From the NCBI GenBank assembly GCA_002428965.1, contig DIYI01000017.1, positions 186,001-250,000 of the forward strand: a stretch of 64,000 nt of DNA, written 5' to 3'. Under the pieces are notes generated by a model. That model did no database searches, had not been told where the DNA came from, and saw only the letters and a list, made by a program, of their open reading frames with translations. Position numbers and translations under genes: made by a program. Source of the DNA: Jejuia sp. UBA6058 (GTDB lineage: Bacteria; Bacteroidota; Bacteroidia; Flavobacteriales; Flavobacteriaceae). Position 1 is the first letter of the stretch, and each line of letters begins with the position of its first letter. Shown here in pieces: positions 16,658 through 24,230 of the stretch.

Positions 16658-17407
16658 ATGAGTAAACTAGAAAACAAAGTAGCAGTAATTACAGGAGCTA
16701 ACAGCGGTATAGGATTAGCAACCGCAAAATTATATTTAAAAGAAGGTGCCAAAGTTGTACTTTCCGGTCGCAGACAAGAAGCCTTAAATGAAGCAGCAAA
16801 AGAACTAAGTGGTGATTTTATCACCGTTTTAGCTGATGTTAGTAAAGCAAGCGACAACAAAACACTTATTAAGAAAACTGTTGCTAATTACGGTAAAATT
16901 GACATCTTATTTTTAAACGCCGGTATTGCGCCTCCAACCCCAACAACAGACATCACAGAAGAGCATTACAATCATATTTTTGATATTAATGTGAAAGGGC
17001 CAATTTTAGCGGTAAAAGAAGCGCTTCCACACATTAATAATGGTGGCTCAATACTATTTACTGGATCTATCGTTCACCAAAAAGGATTTGATGGTTTAGG
17101 CGTTTATTCCGCGAGTAAAGGGGCGTTACGCTCTTATGCCAGAGTGTTAACTTCTGAAGTTAAATCGAGAGGTATTCGTGTGAACACTATTGCACCTGGA
17201 CCTGTTGCGACACCTATTTACGGGAAAATGGGCTTACCAGAGGAAGTTTTAGAAGAAATGGGCAAAGGTTTTGCACAACAAGTGCCACTAGGTCGTTTTG
17301 CCGCTTCGGAAGAAATTGCCAATGCCGCATTATTTTTAGCGTCTGATGAAGCTTCTTATGTAAATGGGATTGATTTAGAAGTTGATGGTGGGTTGAGTCA
17401 GATTTAA
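16658..17407 (+). CDS. SDR family oxidoreductase
   Basis: 249 aa classical short-chain dehydrogenase. The cofactor motif is VITGANSGIGLATAK with a following LSGRR that favours NADP(H). Other motifs are FLNAGIAPP, catalytic Ser in ILFTGSIVHQKG, and the YSASKGALRSYARVL Tyr-Lys pair. It ends with the usual SDR tail SYVNGIDLEVDGGLSQI. Co-located and co-regulated with the TetR gene through a shared operator, which suggests inducible reduction of a carbonyl compound. The substrate is unknown. Confidence 0.92.
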   Translation: MSKLENKVAVITGANSGIGLATAKLYLKEGAKVVLSGRRQEALNEAAKELSGDFITVLADVSKASDNKTLIKKTVANYGKIDILFLNAGIAPPTPTTDITEEHYNHIFDINVKGPILAVKEALPHINNGGSILFTGSIVHQKGFDGLGVYSASKGALRSYARVLTSEVKSRGIRVNTIAPGPVATPIYGKMGLPEEVLEEMGKGFAQQVPLGRFAASEEIANAALFLASDEASYVNGIDLEVDGGLSQI

Positions 17408-17428
17408 GCATCCATTTACCAAACACTT

Positions 17429-17462
17429 AAAGAGTTGGTATTCAAGGATATCAACTCTTTTT
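17429..17462 (+). terminator. Terminator after the SDR gene
   Basis: The arms AAAGAGTTG (17429-17437) and CAACTCTTT (17452-17460) pair perfectly and continue into TT. It lies 21 bases past the stop. Confidence 0.8.
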
Positions 17463-17547
17463 GTTAATAAAACGGTTAACAACTCGAAATAGCCTGTTAA
17501 CAATCACCTGCTATATTTAAATAAATTTAAATCCAAATCTTCTACAC

Positions 17548-17964
17548 ATGAACTCAAGACACGCCCAATTAAAAAGTATTAAGCCCGAAATTGCATCAGC
17601 TACAATTACTGAAAACATGAGTGCTGATGAGCGTTTTCAGAATGCTGTACTACGTCCGATTATCAAATTTCAAAACGATTTATTGATTGCTGTGTTTAAG
17701 AATTATATCCAAAAGCACAAATCTGTATTTTATGATTTATCTGTTGAAAAGCGTATTGTTTATATCGAGAATGCTATTCAAAAAGATATGAAACTGCGTA
17801 ACTCCATGAAAGGGATGATCATTGGCCTTTTTACGGTTGAAGATTATGAGATTTACATTCAAAATTCTTCGGCATTAAATAAGCGTATGATGAATATTGT
17901 TAAGCAACGTTTGATTAGTCATATACAATTGTTTGAAAGACCTGAGTTATTGGCGGCTGTCTAA
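17548..17964 (+). CDS. Conserved flavobacterial protein of unknown function
   Basis: 138 aa, soluble and mostly helical: MSADERFQNAVLRPIIKFQNDLLIAVFKNYIQKHK, then IENAIQKDMKLRNSMKGMIIGLFTVEDYEIYIQ and a basic helix MMNIVKQRLISHI. Proteins like this are sometimes labelled glyoxalase in flavobacterial annotations, but I see none of the metal-binding residues of that superfamily. I do not recognise a function. Its own promoter region is AT-rich without a clear -7 box. Confidence 0.7.
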   Translation: MNSRHAQLKSIKPEIASATITENMSADERFQNAVLRPIIKFQNDLLIAVFKNYIQKHKSVFYDLSVEKRIVYIENAIQKDMKLRNSMKGMIIGLFTVEDYEIYIQNSSALNKRMMNIVKQRLISHIQLFERPELLAAV

Positions 17965-17982
17965 TTTTCTTCCTGATATAAT

Positions 17983-18459
17983 TTGTCAAAATTATCCGAT
18001 CAATCGAAACAGAGTGAGTTGATTAAATATCTTGAAATCACTCTAGCTACTTTGGATTATTCTATTTTGTCCAAAGAAATGCATATTGAAACAGCTGACT
18101 TTAGTTCAAAAAAATACTTTGAAAATTTTAAAAAACATGTTAAAAAGGCTTACGAACAAGGAAAGTTAACGACTCTTAAACAATGGTTTAGAGATTTAAC
18201 AGAAGTTTATCGTGAAACTGAGGATTTAAAGTTTAATGATTTTATTCAAGATAAAACAGGTTATGAAATAAACATTCATGAACGATTTGATAAACGTATT
18301 TCAAAAATAATTGCAAGACAAAAAATAAAAACTGCAAATGAATATAGAGATATATTATCTAAATTAGATTATTTAACTCAGGTTGAAAATCCAAATGAAG
18401 AGTTAATTGAAAAACTCAATATATTGTTAATCGAGTTCAAAAAGAGAAAAAATAATTGA
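17983..18459 (+). CDS. Hypothetical protein
   Basis: 158 aa if started at the TTG at 17983; no ATG occurs until about residue 30, so the start is uncertain. It is charged, Lys/Glu-rich and predicted helical, with no signal peptide or membrane helix. I do not recognise it. It follows the 17548 gene by 18 bases on the same strand and may share its transcript. Base composition is more AT-rich than its neighbours. Confidence 0.5.
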   Translation: MSKLSDQSKQSELIKYLEITLATLDYSILSKEMHIETADFSSKKYFENFKKHVKKAYEQGKLTTLKQWFRDLTEVYRETEDLKFNDFIQDKTGYEINIHERFDKRISKIIARQKIKTANEYRDILSKLDYLTQVENPNEELIEKLNILLIEFKKRKNN

Positions 18460-18462
18460 TAA

Positions 18463-19146
18463 CTAATTAATCAAAGACACTCCATTCAAGTCTGTAGTCA
18501 ATACATCGCTCATATAGTCAAAAAATGGACGAATGGCTTTAAATGCATTATCTATTTCTTCTAGAAAACCAGCATCTAAAACTTCTTTATCTGCATACTT
18601 TTTGGTGAAGATGTATTGTTTCTTTTTAATCAAATCAATAGCTTTATGTTCTTTACTGAAGCCTTTTGGCGCGGTTTTTACTTCATCGCCTACAAACGTA
18701 TCGCCCCAAACCGAATTGAAGTCTTTATTTGCTAAAATATCCCGTATTTCTTCATCATCCATTTCAAATTCCTTGCGGATGCGTAATAAATCGGCAGGTG
18801 CCGGCTCCCAAAATCCTGTGGCTATAAAACTTTCGTTATTTGGTTGAATGTGTAAATAATAACCCCCTCTTAATCGTGGTTTTGTGCGGTGAAACGATCC
18901 ACCAAAATGGGTTTTATAAGGTAACTTATTTTTAGAAAAACGCACATCACGATAAATTCTAAAAATTTTAAGTTTATCAATTTCATCATGAGTATTTAGA
19001 TTTTCAAGAATGGCATTATAAAATTGCTTTACTTCGGCTTCAATGGCTTTAAACTCAGGTTTGTTTTCGTTAAACCAATCGCGGTTATTATTTTTTTCTA
19101 GTTTTTTGAAAAATGGAAATACGGATTTTGGTACAGTTACACTCAT
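18463..19146 (-). CDS. DUF2461 domain-containing protein
   Basis: 227 aa from the ATG at 19146. The longer frame to 19191 adds 15 residues encoded by sequence that holds a -7-like TATTTTGG, so I place the start at MSVTVPKS. Motifs: FFKKLEKNNNRDWFNENKPEF, KIFRIYRDVRFSKNKLPYKTHFGGSFHR, GGYYLHIQPNNESFIATGFWEP. These identify the DUF2461 family (TIGR02453), widely conserved with no proven role. Convergent with the 17983 gene, with only three bases between the stops. Confidence 0.88.
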   Translation of the reverse strand: MSVTVPKSVFPFFKKLEKNNNRDWFNENKPEFKAIEAEVKQFYNAILENLNTHDEIDKLKIFRIYRDVRFSKNKLPYKTHFGGSFHRTKPRLRGGYYLHIQPNNESFIATGFWEPAPADLLRIRKEFEMDDEEIRDILANKDFNSVWGDTFVGDEVKTAPKGFSKEHKAIDLIKKKQYIFTKKYADKEVLDAGFLEEIDNAFKAIRPFFDYMSDVLTTDLNGVSLIN

Positions 19147-19191
19147 AATTTTAGTTGATGAATTTGAACATCCAAAATACAAAAAGTTCAT

Positions 19192-19603
19192 AAGGAAACC
19201 TTATGTCTGTTCGAGTGATTCCGCAAAACGGAATGCTATCGAGAACACTTACGTAAACCAAAACCCCTATTCTCCAGACAAATTTTGCTCTTCCATCGCA
19301 AAATTCACTCGAACTGACGGGATTTTGTGAAACTATTCTGCTTTAGAAATTCAAACAAAATAGTCTGAACTAGCTCGCGTGAGGGATTGCAGTGGTATCC
19401 TTTTTAAAACACCAGCAAATACTCAGTCATTACGAGGAGGAAAGACGAAATAATCTGCTAGAATAGAGAGATTGCTTCGCTTTACTCGCAATGACGCTGT
19501 GGTGAGTCGTTTTAAAAAGATATAACGGAAAGCCCGACCGAAGCGATCCTGCAAGGTTTCTTAAAAAACCTTGTAGGTATGAGCGGAGGGCACGCCTAAA
19601 TAT
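19192..19603. repeat. Cluster of degenerate interspersed repeats
   Basis: No gene. The stretch contains a TCTGTTCGAGTGATT / CACTCGAACTGACGG inverted pair at about 19206-19320 and a GTCATTACGAGG...CGCAATGACG element at 19426-19496. That element is flanked by inverted arms TATCCTTTTTAAAAC (19396-19410) and GTTTTAAAAAGATA (19509-19522). A third piece is TATAACGGAAAGCCCGACC...GAGGGCACGCC (19521-19596). The TATAACGGAAAGCC core recurs inverted at 20993-21006. These resemble the non-coding repeats scattered through flavobacterial genomes, here nested inside each other. Confidence 0.65.
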
Positions 19604-20380
19604 TTATTCAAACTCGATATGATTAAGAATTAAACCCGAGGCAGGTGCTATATAATCCATTTTAATTTTACTATCTGGCACTAAGCTGTCCTTAATATCT
19701 TGAAGTGATAATTTGCCTTTTCCTAAATCGATCAGCGTCCCCATCATTAACCGGATTTGATTGCGCATAAACCCTTTGCCTTTCACTCTTAGTACATAGG
19801 ATTTTTCGGGGAAATAATTCGCTGTATAAATATCATTTTCAACCAATTCGCATTGTGAAATCTCACGAGTATAAACCCCATTTTCTGTAGGCTTATAGCA
19901 GTAACTCCATAAATAGTGTTCGCCTTCAAATAGTTTTGCACCTTGTTTCATGATATGGATATCTAAATCGTCTAAAATAGTCGTCATAATTGGGGCACAA
20001 AACGGGTGACATTTTTCACCGAAAGTAAATAGATATAGATATTCTTTTATTTTAGAATGTTGGATAATATTGAAATCAGCATCTACTTCTTTAATCGCCA
20101 AAGCCCTAATGTCTTGTGGTAAATTGTAATTAAATAGTGCTAGAAACGCATCTTTATCCTCTAAAGGTTCTTTTAAAAACAACTCAAAAGCCGCATGTTC
20201 TGCCGAAACCATGGCATCTGTTCTTCCAGAAGTAAGCGTTTTAAAATATCTACCCTCCATTATATAGTTGAGGGTACGGTCTACCATTAAATGCAATGTT
20301 TTTACATTAGGCTGTTTTTGCCAACCGTGAAACCGATACCCCAAATATTGAATATTAATAACGTAAAAGTACTTTTTCAT
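19604..20380 (-). CDS. truA: tRNA pseudouridine synthase A-like protein
   Basis: 258 aa. TruA isomerises uridines 38-40 in the tRNA anticodon arm. The catalytic Asp is in TSGRTDAMVSAEHA (Asp55). The N-terminal YLGYRFHGWQKQPNVKTL matches the family YDGTxFxGWQxQ region, and MRNQIRLMMGTLIDLGKGKLS matches the C-terminal MVRxMVG block. The usual GVHA after the catalytic motif is MVSA here, and the first motif lacks the D-G-T, so this is a diverged member. A second truA may exist elsewhere. Confidence 0.8.
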   Translation of the reverse strand: MKKYFYVINIQYLGYRFHGWQKQPNVKTLHLMVDRTLNYIMEGRYFKTLTSGRTDAMVSAEHAAFELFLKEPLEDKDAFLALFNYNLPQDIRALAIKEVDADFNIIQHSKIKEYLYLFTFGEKCHPFCAPIMTTILDDLDIHIMKQGAKLFEGEHYLWSYCYKPTENGVYTREISQCELVENDIYTANYFPEKSYVLRVKGKGFMRNQIRLMMGTLIDLGKGKLSLQDIKDSLVPDSKIKMDYIAPASGLILNHIEFE

Positions 20381-20475
20381 CTATTTTAAAAAGAAATCGG
20401 AAAGTAGTCTATTTATCGATTGTGGCAAAAAATTTATAAATTGTATTATTATTTACGGACTAAAAATCTAAAATT

Positions 20476-20895
20476 ATGTCGAATTCTACAGCAAATAAAG
20501 CCCCAATTTGGTTCTGGATTATAAGTGTTATTGCCCTAATTTGGAACGCCATGGGTGTAAATGCATATTTACAGCAAGCCTACAACACAGAGAGTTATCA
20601 AGCCATGTATACTCCAGAACAACTAGAAATTGCCGCAAACATGCCAGCTTGGGTTACAGCAGCCTTTGCTATCGCTGTTTTTGCTGGTGCGCTAGCTGCA
20701 ATTGCCTTATTGCTAAGAAAATCGTGGTCGGTTAAACTTTGGTACGCCTCTCTTATAGCTGTTATTGTGCAAATGGGGTACATCTTAATTAATGGATATG
20801 CCTCCAGTATGGTAATGACGATTATGATTATTGTATTTGCTCTGTTTTTTGTTTGGTTTGCAAGAAAATCAGAAGCTAATGGGTGGTTATCCTAA
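20476..20895 (+). CDS. Four-helix membrane protein of unknown function
   Basis: 139 aa with four membrane helices: IWFWIISVIALIWNAMGVNAYL, WVTAAFAIAVFAGALAAIALLL, WYASLIAVIVQMGYILI and MVMTIMIIVFALFFVWFA. A periplasmic loop after helix 1 carries YTPEQLEIAANMPAWV. Similar proteins are common in Bacteroidota, sometimes labelled sugar transporter without support. No catalytic residues are recognisable. It stands alone, divergent from truA. Confidence 0.8.
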   Translation: MSNSTANKAPIWFWIISVIALIWNAMGVNAYLQQAYNTESYQAMYTPEQLEIAANMPAWVTAAFAIAVFAGALAAIALLLRKSWSVKLWYASLIAVIVQMGYILINGYASSMVMTIMIIVFALFFVWFARKSEANGWLS

Positions 20896-21197
20896 ACATA
20901 TTTTTGCAATTATTTGGGCGCCTGCCTGCTGGCAGGCAGGTTATCCTCGGTGACTGTTTAGGTTGCTTTATGAAACATACGTGCTCGGGTCCGGCTTTCC
21001 GTTATAGTTTTGGTTCGATGCGCACCTCGCTAAAAGCTGCCGCTTTGGTTGCTGAGGTAATCGAAGCACAATGCCTAACGCGAAATAGTTATTACTTTTA
21101 AAATACATAATAAAATTTGTCTCCCTGAACTCGTTTCAGGGTCTTTTGTAGTATTTGATGAGATTCTGAAACAAGTTGAGAATGACAAAATTGAGAG
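20896..21197. repeat. Intergenic repeats with a CCTGCCTGC palindrome
   Basis: No gene. The 20-base near-palindrome CCTGCCTGCTGGCAGGCAGG (20921-20940) is followed by a degenerate copy of the TCCGGCTTTCCGTTATA element (20991-21006), also seen inverted at 19521. A GTCTCCCTGAACTCGTTTCAGGG...GAATGACA element occupies 21119-21186. A 72-codon open frame across 20883-21101 follows the repeat, not a gene. Confidence 0.65.
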
Positions 21198-21791
21198 TTA
21201 TTTATGCCTCCCTTTAAGTTCGGCTTCGATGTCCTTTAATGTAAATCCTTTAGCTTGAAGCAACATTAAATAGTGAAATAATAAGTCTGCTGATTCATAT
21301 AAGAACAATTCATCATTATCATCCATAGCCTCAATAACTGTTTCAACGGCTTCCTCGCCTACTTTTTGAGCTACTTTATTAATGCCTTTTGAAAATAATT
21401 TTGCAACGTAAGAGTTTGAAGTATCCTTATTTGCAATACGTTCTGCAATGATATCCTCTAAAGTTGAAAAGAATCCAAAATTAGGAGTATTCTCTTCACT
21501 CCAACAGGTATCTGTTCCTGTATGACATGTTGGACCCACAGGATTTGCTTGTACTATCAAAGTGTCTTTGTCGCAATCGTTCTTTATAGAAACAAATTCT
21601 AAAAAGTTACCACTTTCCTCACCCTTTGTCCATAAACGCTGTTTACTTCTACTAAAAAAAGTAACTTTTTTTATCTCTAAAGTTTTTTGATAAGCTTCCT
21701 CATTCATATAACCCAACATCAAGACGTTCTTTGTGGTTGCATCTTGAATAATTGCAGGTACTAATCCGTTTGCGTCGTATTTTATTTCCAT
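21198..21791 (-). CDS. hisIE: Bifunctional phosphoribosyl-AMP cyclohydrolase / phosphoribosyl-ATP pyrophosphatase
   Basis: 197 aa performing steps 2 and 3 of histidine synthesis. The HisI half (residues 1-105) has MLGYMNEEAYQKT, RLWTKGEESGN, KNDCDKDTLIVQANPVGPTCHTGTDTCW with the metal-binding Cys and Asp residues. The HisE half (about 110-197) has LEDIIAERI, SYVAKLFSKGINKVAQKVGEEAVETVIEA and YESADLLFHYLMLLQAKG. It is the last gene of the his operon. Confidence 0.97.
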   Translation of the reverse strand: MEIKYDANGLVPAIIQDATTKNVLMLGYMNEEAYQKTLEIKKVTFFSRSKQRLWTKGEESGNFLEFVSIKNDCDKDTLIVQANPVGPTCHTGTDTCWSEENTPNFGFFSTLEDIIAERIANKDTSNSYVAKLFSKGINKVAQKVGEEAVETVIEAMDDNDELFLYESADLLFHYLMLLQAKGFTLKDIEAELKGRHK

Positions 21792-21801
21792 AATATAATT
21801 G

Positions 21802-21832
21802 TATGAGATACTGAAACAAGTTCAGCATGACA
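21802..21832. repeat. GAAACAAGTTCAGCATGAC repeat fragment, hisF-hisIE gap
   Basis: This short segment, TGAGATACTGAAACAAGTTCAGCATGACA, sits in the 53-base hisF-hisIE spacer and resembles the half-elements at 21160-21186 and 26499-26526. Confidence 0.55.
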
Positions 21833-21844
21833 GAACGCATTTAT

Positions 21845-22600
21845 CTAAATGCGAACTTCAATATTTTGTTTTTTTAATTCTTTTTTTAAATCTGGTATTG
21901 GAATTTCGCCAAAGTGAAACACACTTGCCGCTAATGCCGCATCTGCTTTTCCTTCTTTAAACGTATCTATAAAATGTTGCACATTTCCAGCACCTCCCGA
22001 TGCTATGATTGGTATATTCAATTCTTCTGATAACTTCGCCAGAGCCTTATTTGCAAAACCTGCTTTTGTACCATCATGATCCATAGATGTAAATAGAATT
22101 TCTCCGGCACCGCGTTCTTCCACTTCTTTTGCCCATTCAAATAAATCAATTTCCGTTGGTATAGTGCCTCCAGCTAAATGTACTTTCCAACTACTATCCA
22201 CTTGTTTTGCATCAATAGCCACTACAACACATTGACTTCCAAATTTATCCGCCAATTCATTTACTAATTCTGGACGTTTCACTGCTGAAGAATTGATAGA
22301 AACCTTGTCTGCTCCATTTTTTAATAGCGCATCAACATGCTCAATTGAAGAAATACCGCCACCTACAGTAAAAGGAATGTTTACTTGCTCTGCTACCCGT
22401 ACAACCATGTCTAAAGTGGTGCCCCTGTTTTCTAATGTAGCCGCGATATCTAAAAAGACTAACTCATCTGCACCTATTTCAGCATATTGTTTTGCAAGCT
22501 CTACCGGATCACCTGCATCGCGCAAATCAATAAAATTTACGCCTTTTACTGTACGTCCGTTTTTGATGTCTAAACAGGGTATGATTCTTTTTGTAAGCAT
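21845..22600 (-). CDS. hisF: Imidazole glycerol phosphate synthase cyclase subunit
   Basis: 251 aa half-barrel-duplicated TIM barrel. It uses ammonia from HisH to close the imidazole ring, releasing AICAR. Catalytic Asp11 is in RIIPCLDIKNG and the second Asp is in VVAIDAKQVD. Phosphate-binding loops FTVGGGISS and ASGGAGN are present. Full length. The 85-base spacer towards hisA holds a GTCATT...AATGACG repeat. Confidence 0.98.
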   Translation of the reverse strand: MLTKRIIPCLDIKNGRTVKGVNFIDLRDAGDPVELAKQYAEIGADELVFLDIAATLENRGTTLDMVVRVAEQVNIPFTVGGGISSIEHVDALLKNGADKVSINSSAVKRPELVNELADKFGSQCVVVAIDAKQVDSSWKVHLAGGTIPTEIDLFEWAKEVEERGAGEILFTSMDHDGTKAGFANKALAKLSEELNIPIIASGGAGNVQHFIDTFKEGKADAALAASVFHFGEIPIPDLKKELKKQNIEVRI

Positions 22601-22611
22601 AATTTTAAACC

Positions 22612-22685
22612 GTCATTGCGAATGTAATGAAGCAATCTGTATCATTTTAAAAGATTACCACGTCGTTTCACTCCTCGTAATGACG
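22612..22685. repeat. GTCATTGCGAA...CGTAATGACG element, hisA-hisF gap
   Basis: The element fills almost the whole spacer between hisA and hisF. It begins GTCATTGCGAATGTAATGAAG and ends CTCCTCGTAATGACG, giving terminal inverted repeats GTCATTrCG. The same design is seen at 19426-19496. Confidence 0.7.
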
Positions 22686-23414
22686 TTAATTATTAATTAT
22701 ATATTTCTCCAGTTGTTTTAAACTAATTTTATTCTCGTAAATGGCTTTCCCAATAATAGTGCCTTCACATCCTAGTTCAGCCAACTTAGGAAGCTCATCA
22801 AATTTTGAAATTCCTCCTGAGGCTATCAACTGAACGCCTTTTAATTCGGTCAACATCTTTTCATATAAACTAAATGAAGGCCCTTCAAGCATACCATCTT
22901 TTGCTATATCGGTACAAATAACATAGGATACGCCCACAGACATGTAATTCTTAACAAAAGGAATTAATTCTTCATCAGATTCTTCTAGCCATCCACTTAT
23001 AGCAATCTTTTCATTATTGGCATCTGCTCCTAAAATAATTTTATCTGCTCCAAATTTGGATAACCAACTTTTAAAAACCTCTGGTTTTTTAACGGCAATA
23101 CTGCCTCCTGTAATTTGTCCAGCACCAGATTCGAAAGCGATTCTTAAATCTTCATCGGTTTTTAATCCGCCACCAAAATCAATTTTTAAATTAGTCTTAG
23201 TAGCAATCTGCTCTAAAACTCTGTGATTTACAATATGACTTGCCTTAGCACCATCTAAATCTACCAAATGTAGATATTCAATACCGTGATTTTCATATTG
23301 TTTAGCAATTTCTAAAGGATTTTCATTGTACACTTTTTTAGTACTGTAATCTCCTTTAGACAATCTTACACATTTGCCTTCAATTATATCAATTGCTGGT
23401 ATTATTCTCATCAT
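22686..23414 (-). CDS. hisA: ProFAR isomerase
   Basis: 242 aa TIM barrel catalysing the Amadori rearrangement of ProFAR to PRFAR. The catalytic Asp is in MRIIPAIDIIEGKCVRL and the second in VICTDIAKDGMLEGPSF. GGGLKTDEDL and ASGGISKFDEL are the phosphate loops. Its ATG overlaps the stop of the 59-aa ORF as ATGA at 23411-23414, so it is probably translated by coupling with that ORF. Confidence 0.98.
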   Translation of the reverse strand: MMRIIPAIDIIEGKCVRLSKGDYSTKKVYNENPLEIAKQYENHGIEYLHLVDLDGAKASHIVNHRVLEQIATKTNLKIDFGGGLKTDEDLRIAFESGAGQITGGSIAVKKPEVFKSWLSKFGADKIILGADANNEKIAISGWLEESDEELIPFVKNYMSVGVSYVICTDIAKDGMLEGPSFSLYEKMLTELKGVQLIASGGISKFDELPKLAELGCEGTIIGKAIYENKISLKQLEKYIINN

Positions 23415-23590
23415 TTTAGCTCTTTTACTATTTCTCTAATTTTATTAATTAAAAAAGTAGTTTCCTCTATATGATGTGAATCTAATCTCTTATAACGTTC
23501 TTCCCATGACAAGCTATCATCATCAATATATCTTTTTACCTTAATCCATTTATAGGTTTCTAGAATTGTCGTCTTCTCTATTTCATTCAT
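23411..23590 (-). CDS. 59-aa protein of unknown function inside the his operon
   Basis: Sixty codons starting ATG at 23590, four bases after the hisH stop, and ending in TGA that overlaps the hisA ATG (ATGA). The product begins MNEIEKTTILETYKWIK, continues with VKRYIDDDSLSWEERYKRLD and ends NKIREIVKELK; it is charged and predicted helical, with no signal or membrane segment. The tight packing on both sides and normal codon use argue that it is a real gene and not a spacer. I do not recognise a family. A role in assembling or tuning HisH/HisF/HisA is conceivable but unsupported. Confidence 0.75.
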   Translation of the reverse strand: MNEIEKTTILETYKWIKVKRYIDDDSLSWEERYKRLDSHHIEETTFLINKIREIVKELK

Positions 23591-23594
23591 TGTA

Positions 23595-24176
23595 CTATAA
23601 TTCTAAAAAGTTCTTCAATATTTTAGCGCCTTCATTTCCACTTTTTTCTGGGTGAAATTGGGTGCCATAAAAATTCCCGTGTTGTAACGCCGAGGCGTAA
23701 TTGATACCATAATCTGTTTTTGCAATGGTTTCATTACAATGCTCCGCATAATAGCTATGAACGAGATACATGTATTCCCTCTCTTTAATACCTTTAAACA
23801 AATCAGATTTTAAATCCTTAATAACGTTCCAACCCATTTGCGGTACTTTCACTTCATTTGAAAAGCGTTTTACATTCGTTTGAAAAATCCCCAAACCTTC
23901 GGTATTATTTTCTTCGGTATGTAAACACATTAATTGCATACCTAAACAAATCCCTAAAACGGGCTGTTTAAGTTTAGGAATCAATTTATCTAACCCGCTT
24001 TCCTTAAGCATTGTCATTGCAGAACTTGCTTCTCCAACTCCCGGGAAAATAACTTTATCTGCTGATTCTATTTCCTTAGGATCATTAGATAATATCGCAT
24101 CATATCCCAAACGACTAAAGGCAAATTGGATACTTTTTGTGTTTCCTGCGCCATAATCAATAATTACTAACTTCAT
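23595..24176 (-). CDS. hisH: Imidazole glycerol phosphate synthase glutaminase subunit
   Basis: 193 aa class I glutamine amidotransferase supplying ammonia to HisF. The nucleophile Cys is in LGICLGMQLMCLH, and the His and Glu of the triad are in GNFYGTQFHPEKSGNEG. The opening VIIDYGAGNTKSIQFAFSRLGYD is typical. It lies four bases before the 59-aa ORF and 54 bases after hisB; the latter gap contains AGCTCTTGGCTCTTGGCTCTTAGC short repeats. Confidence 0.98.
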   Translation of the reverse strand: MKLVIIDYGAGNTKSIQFAFSRLGYDAILSNDPKEIESADKVIFPGVGEASSAMTMLKESGLDKLIPKLKQPVLGICLGMQLMCLHTEENNTEGLGIFQTNVKRFSNEVKVPQMGWNVIKDLKSDLFKGIKEREYMYLVHSYYAEHCNETIAKTDYGINYASALQHGNFYGTQFHPEKSGNEGAKILKNFLEL

Positions 24177-24230
24177 TTTTAAGCTCTTGGCTCTTGGCTC
24201 TTAGCAAACCGCTAATAGCTAAAAGCTATT

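Noticed and set aside
20883..21101. 72-codon ORF after the four-helix membrane protein gene
   Set aside because: It covers the CCTGCCTGC palindrome and a known-type repeat, has no protein-like pattern and no promoter.
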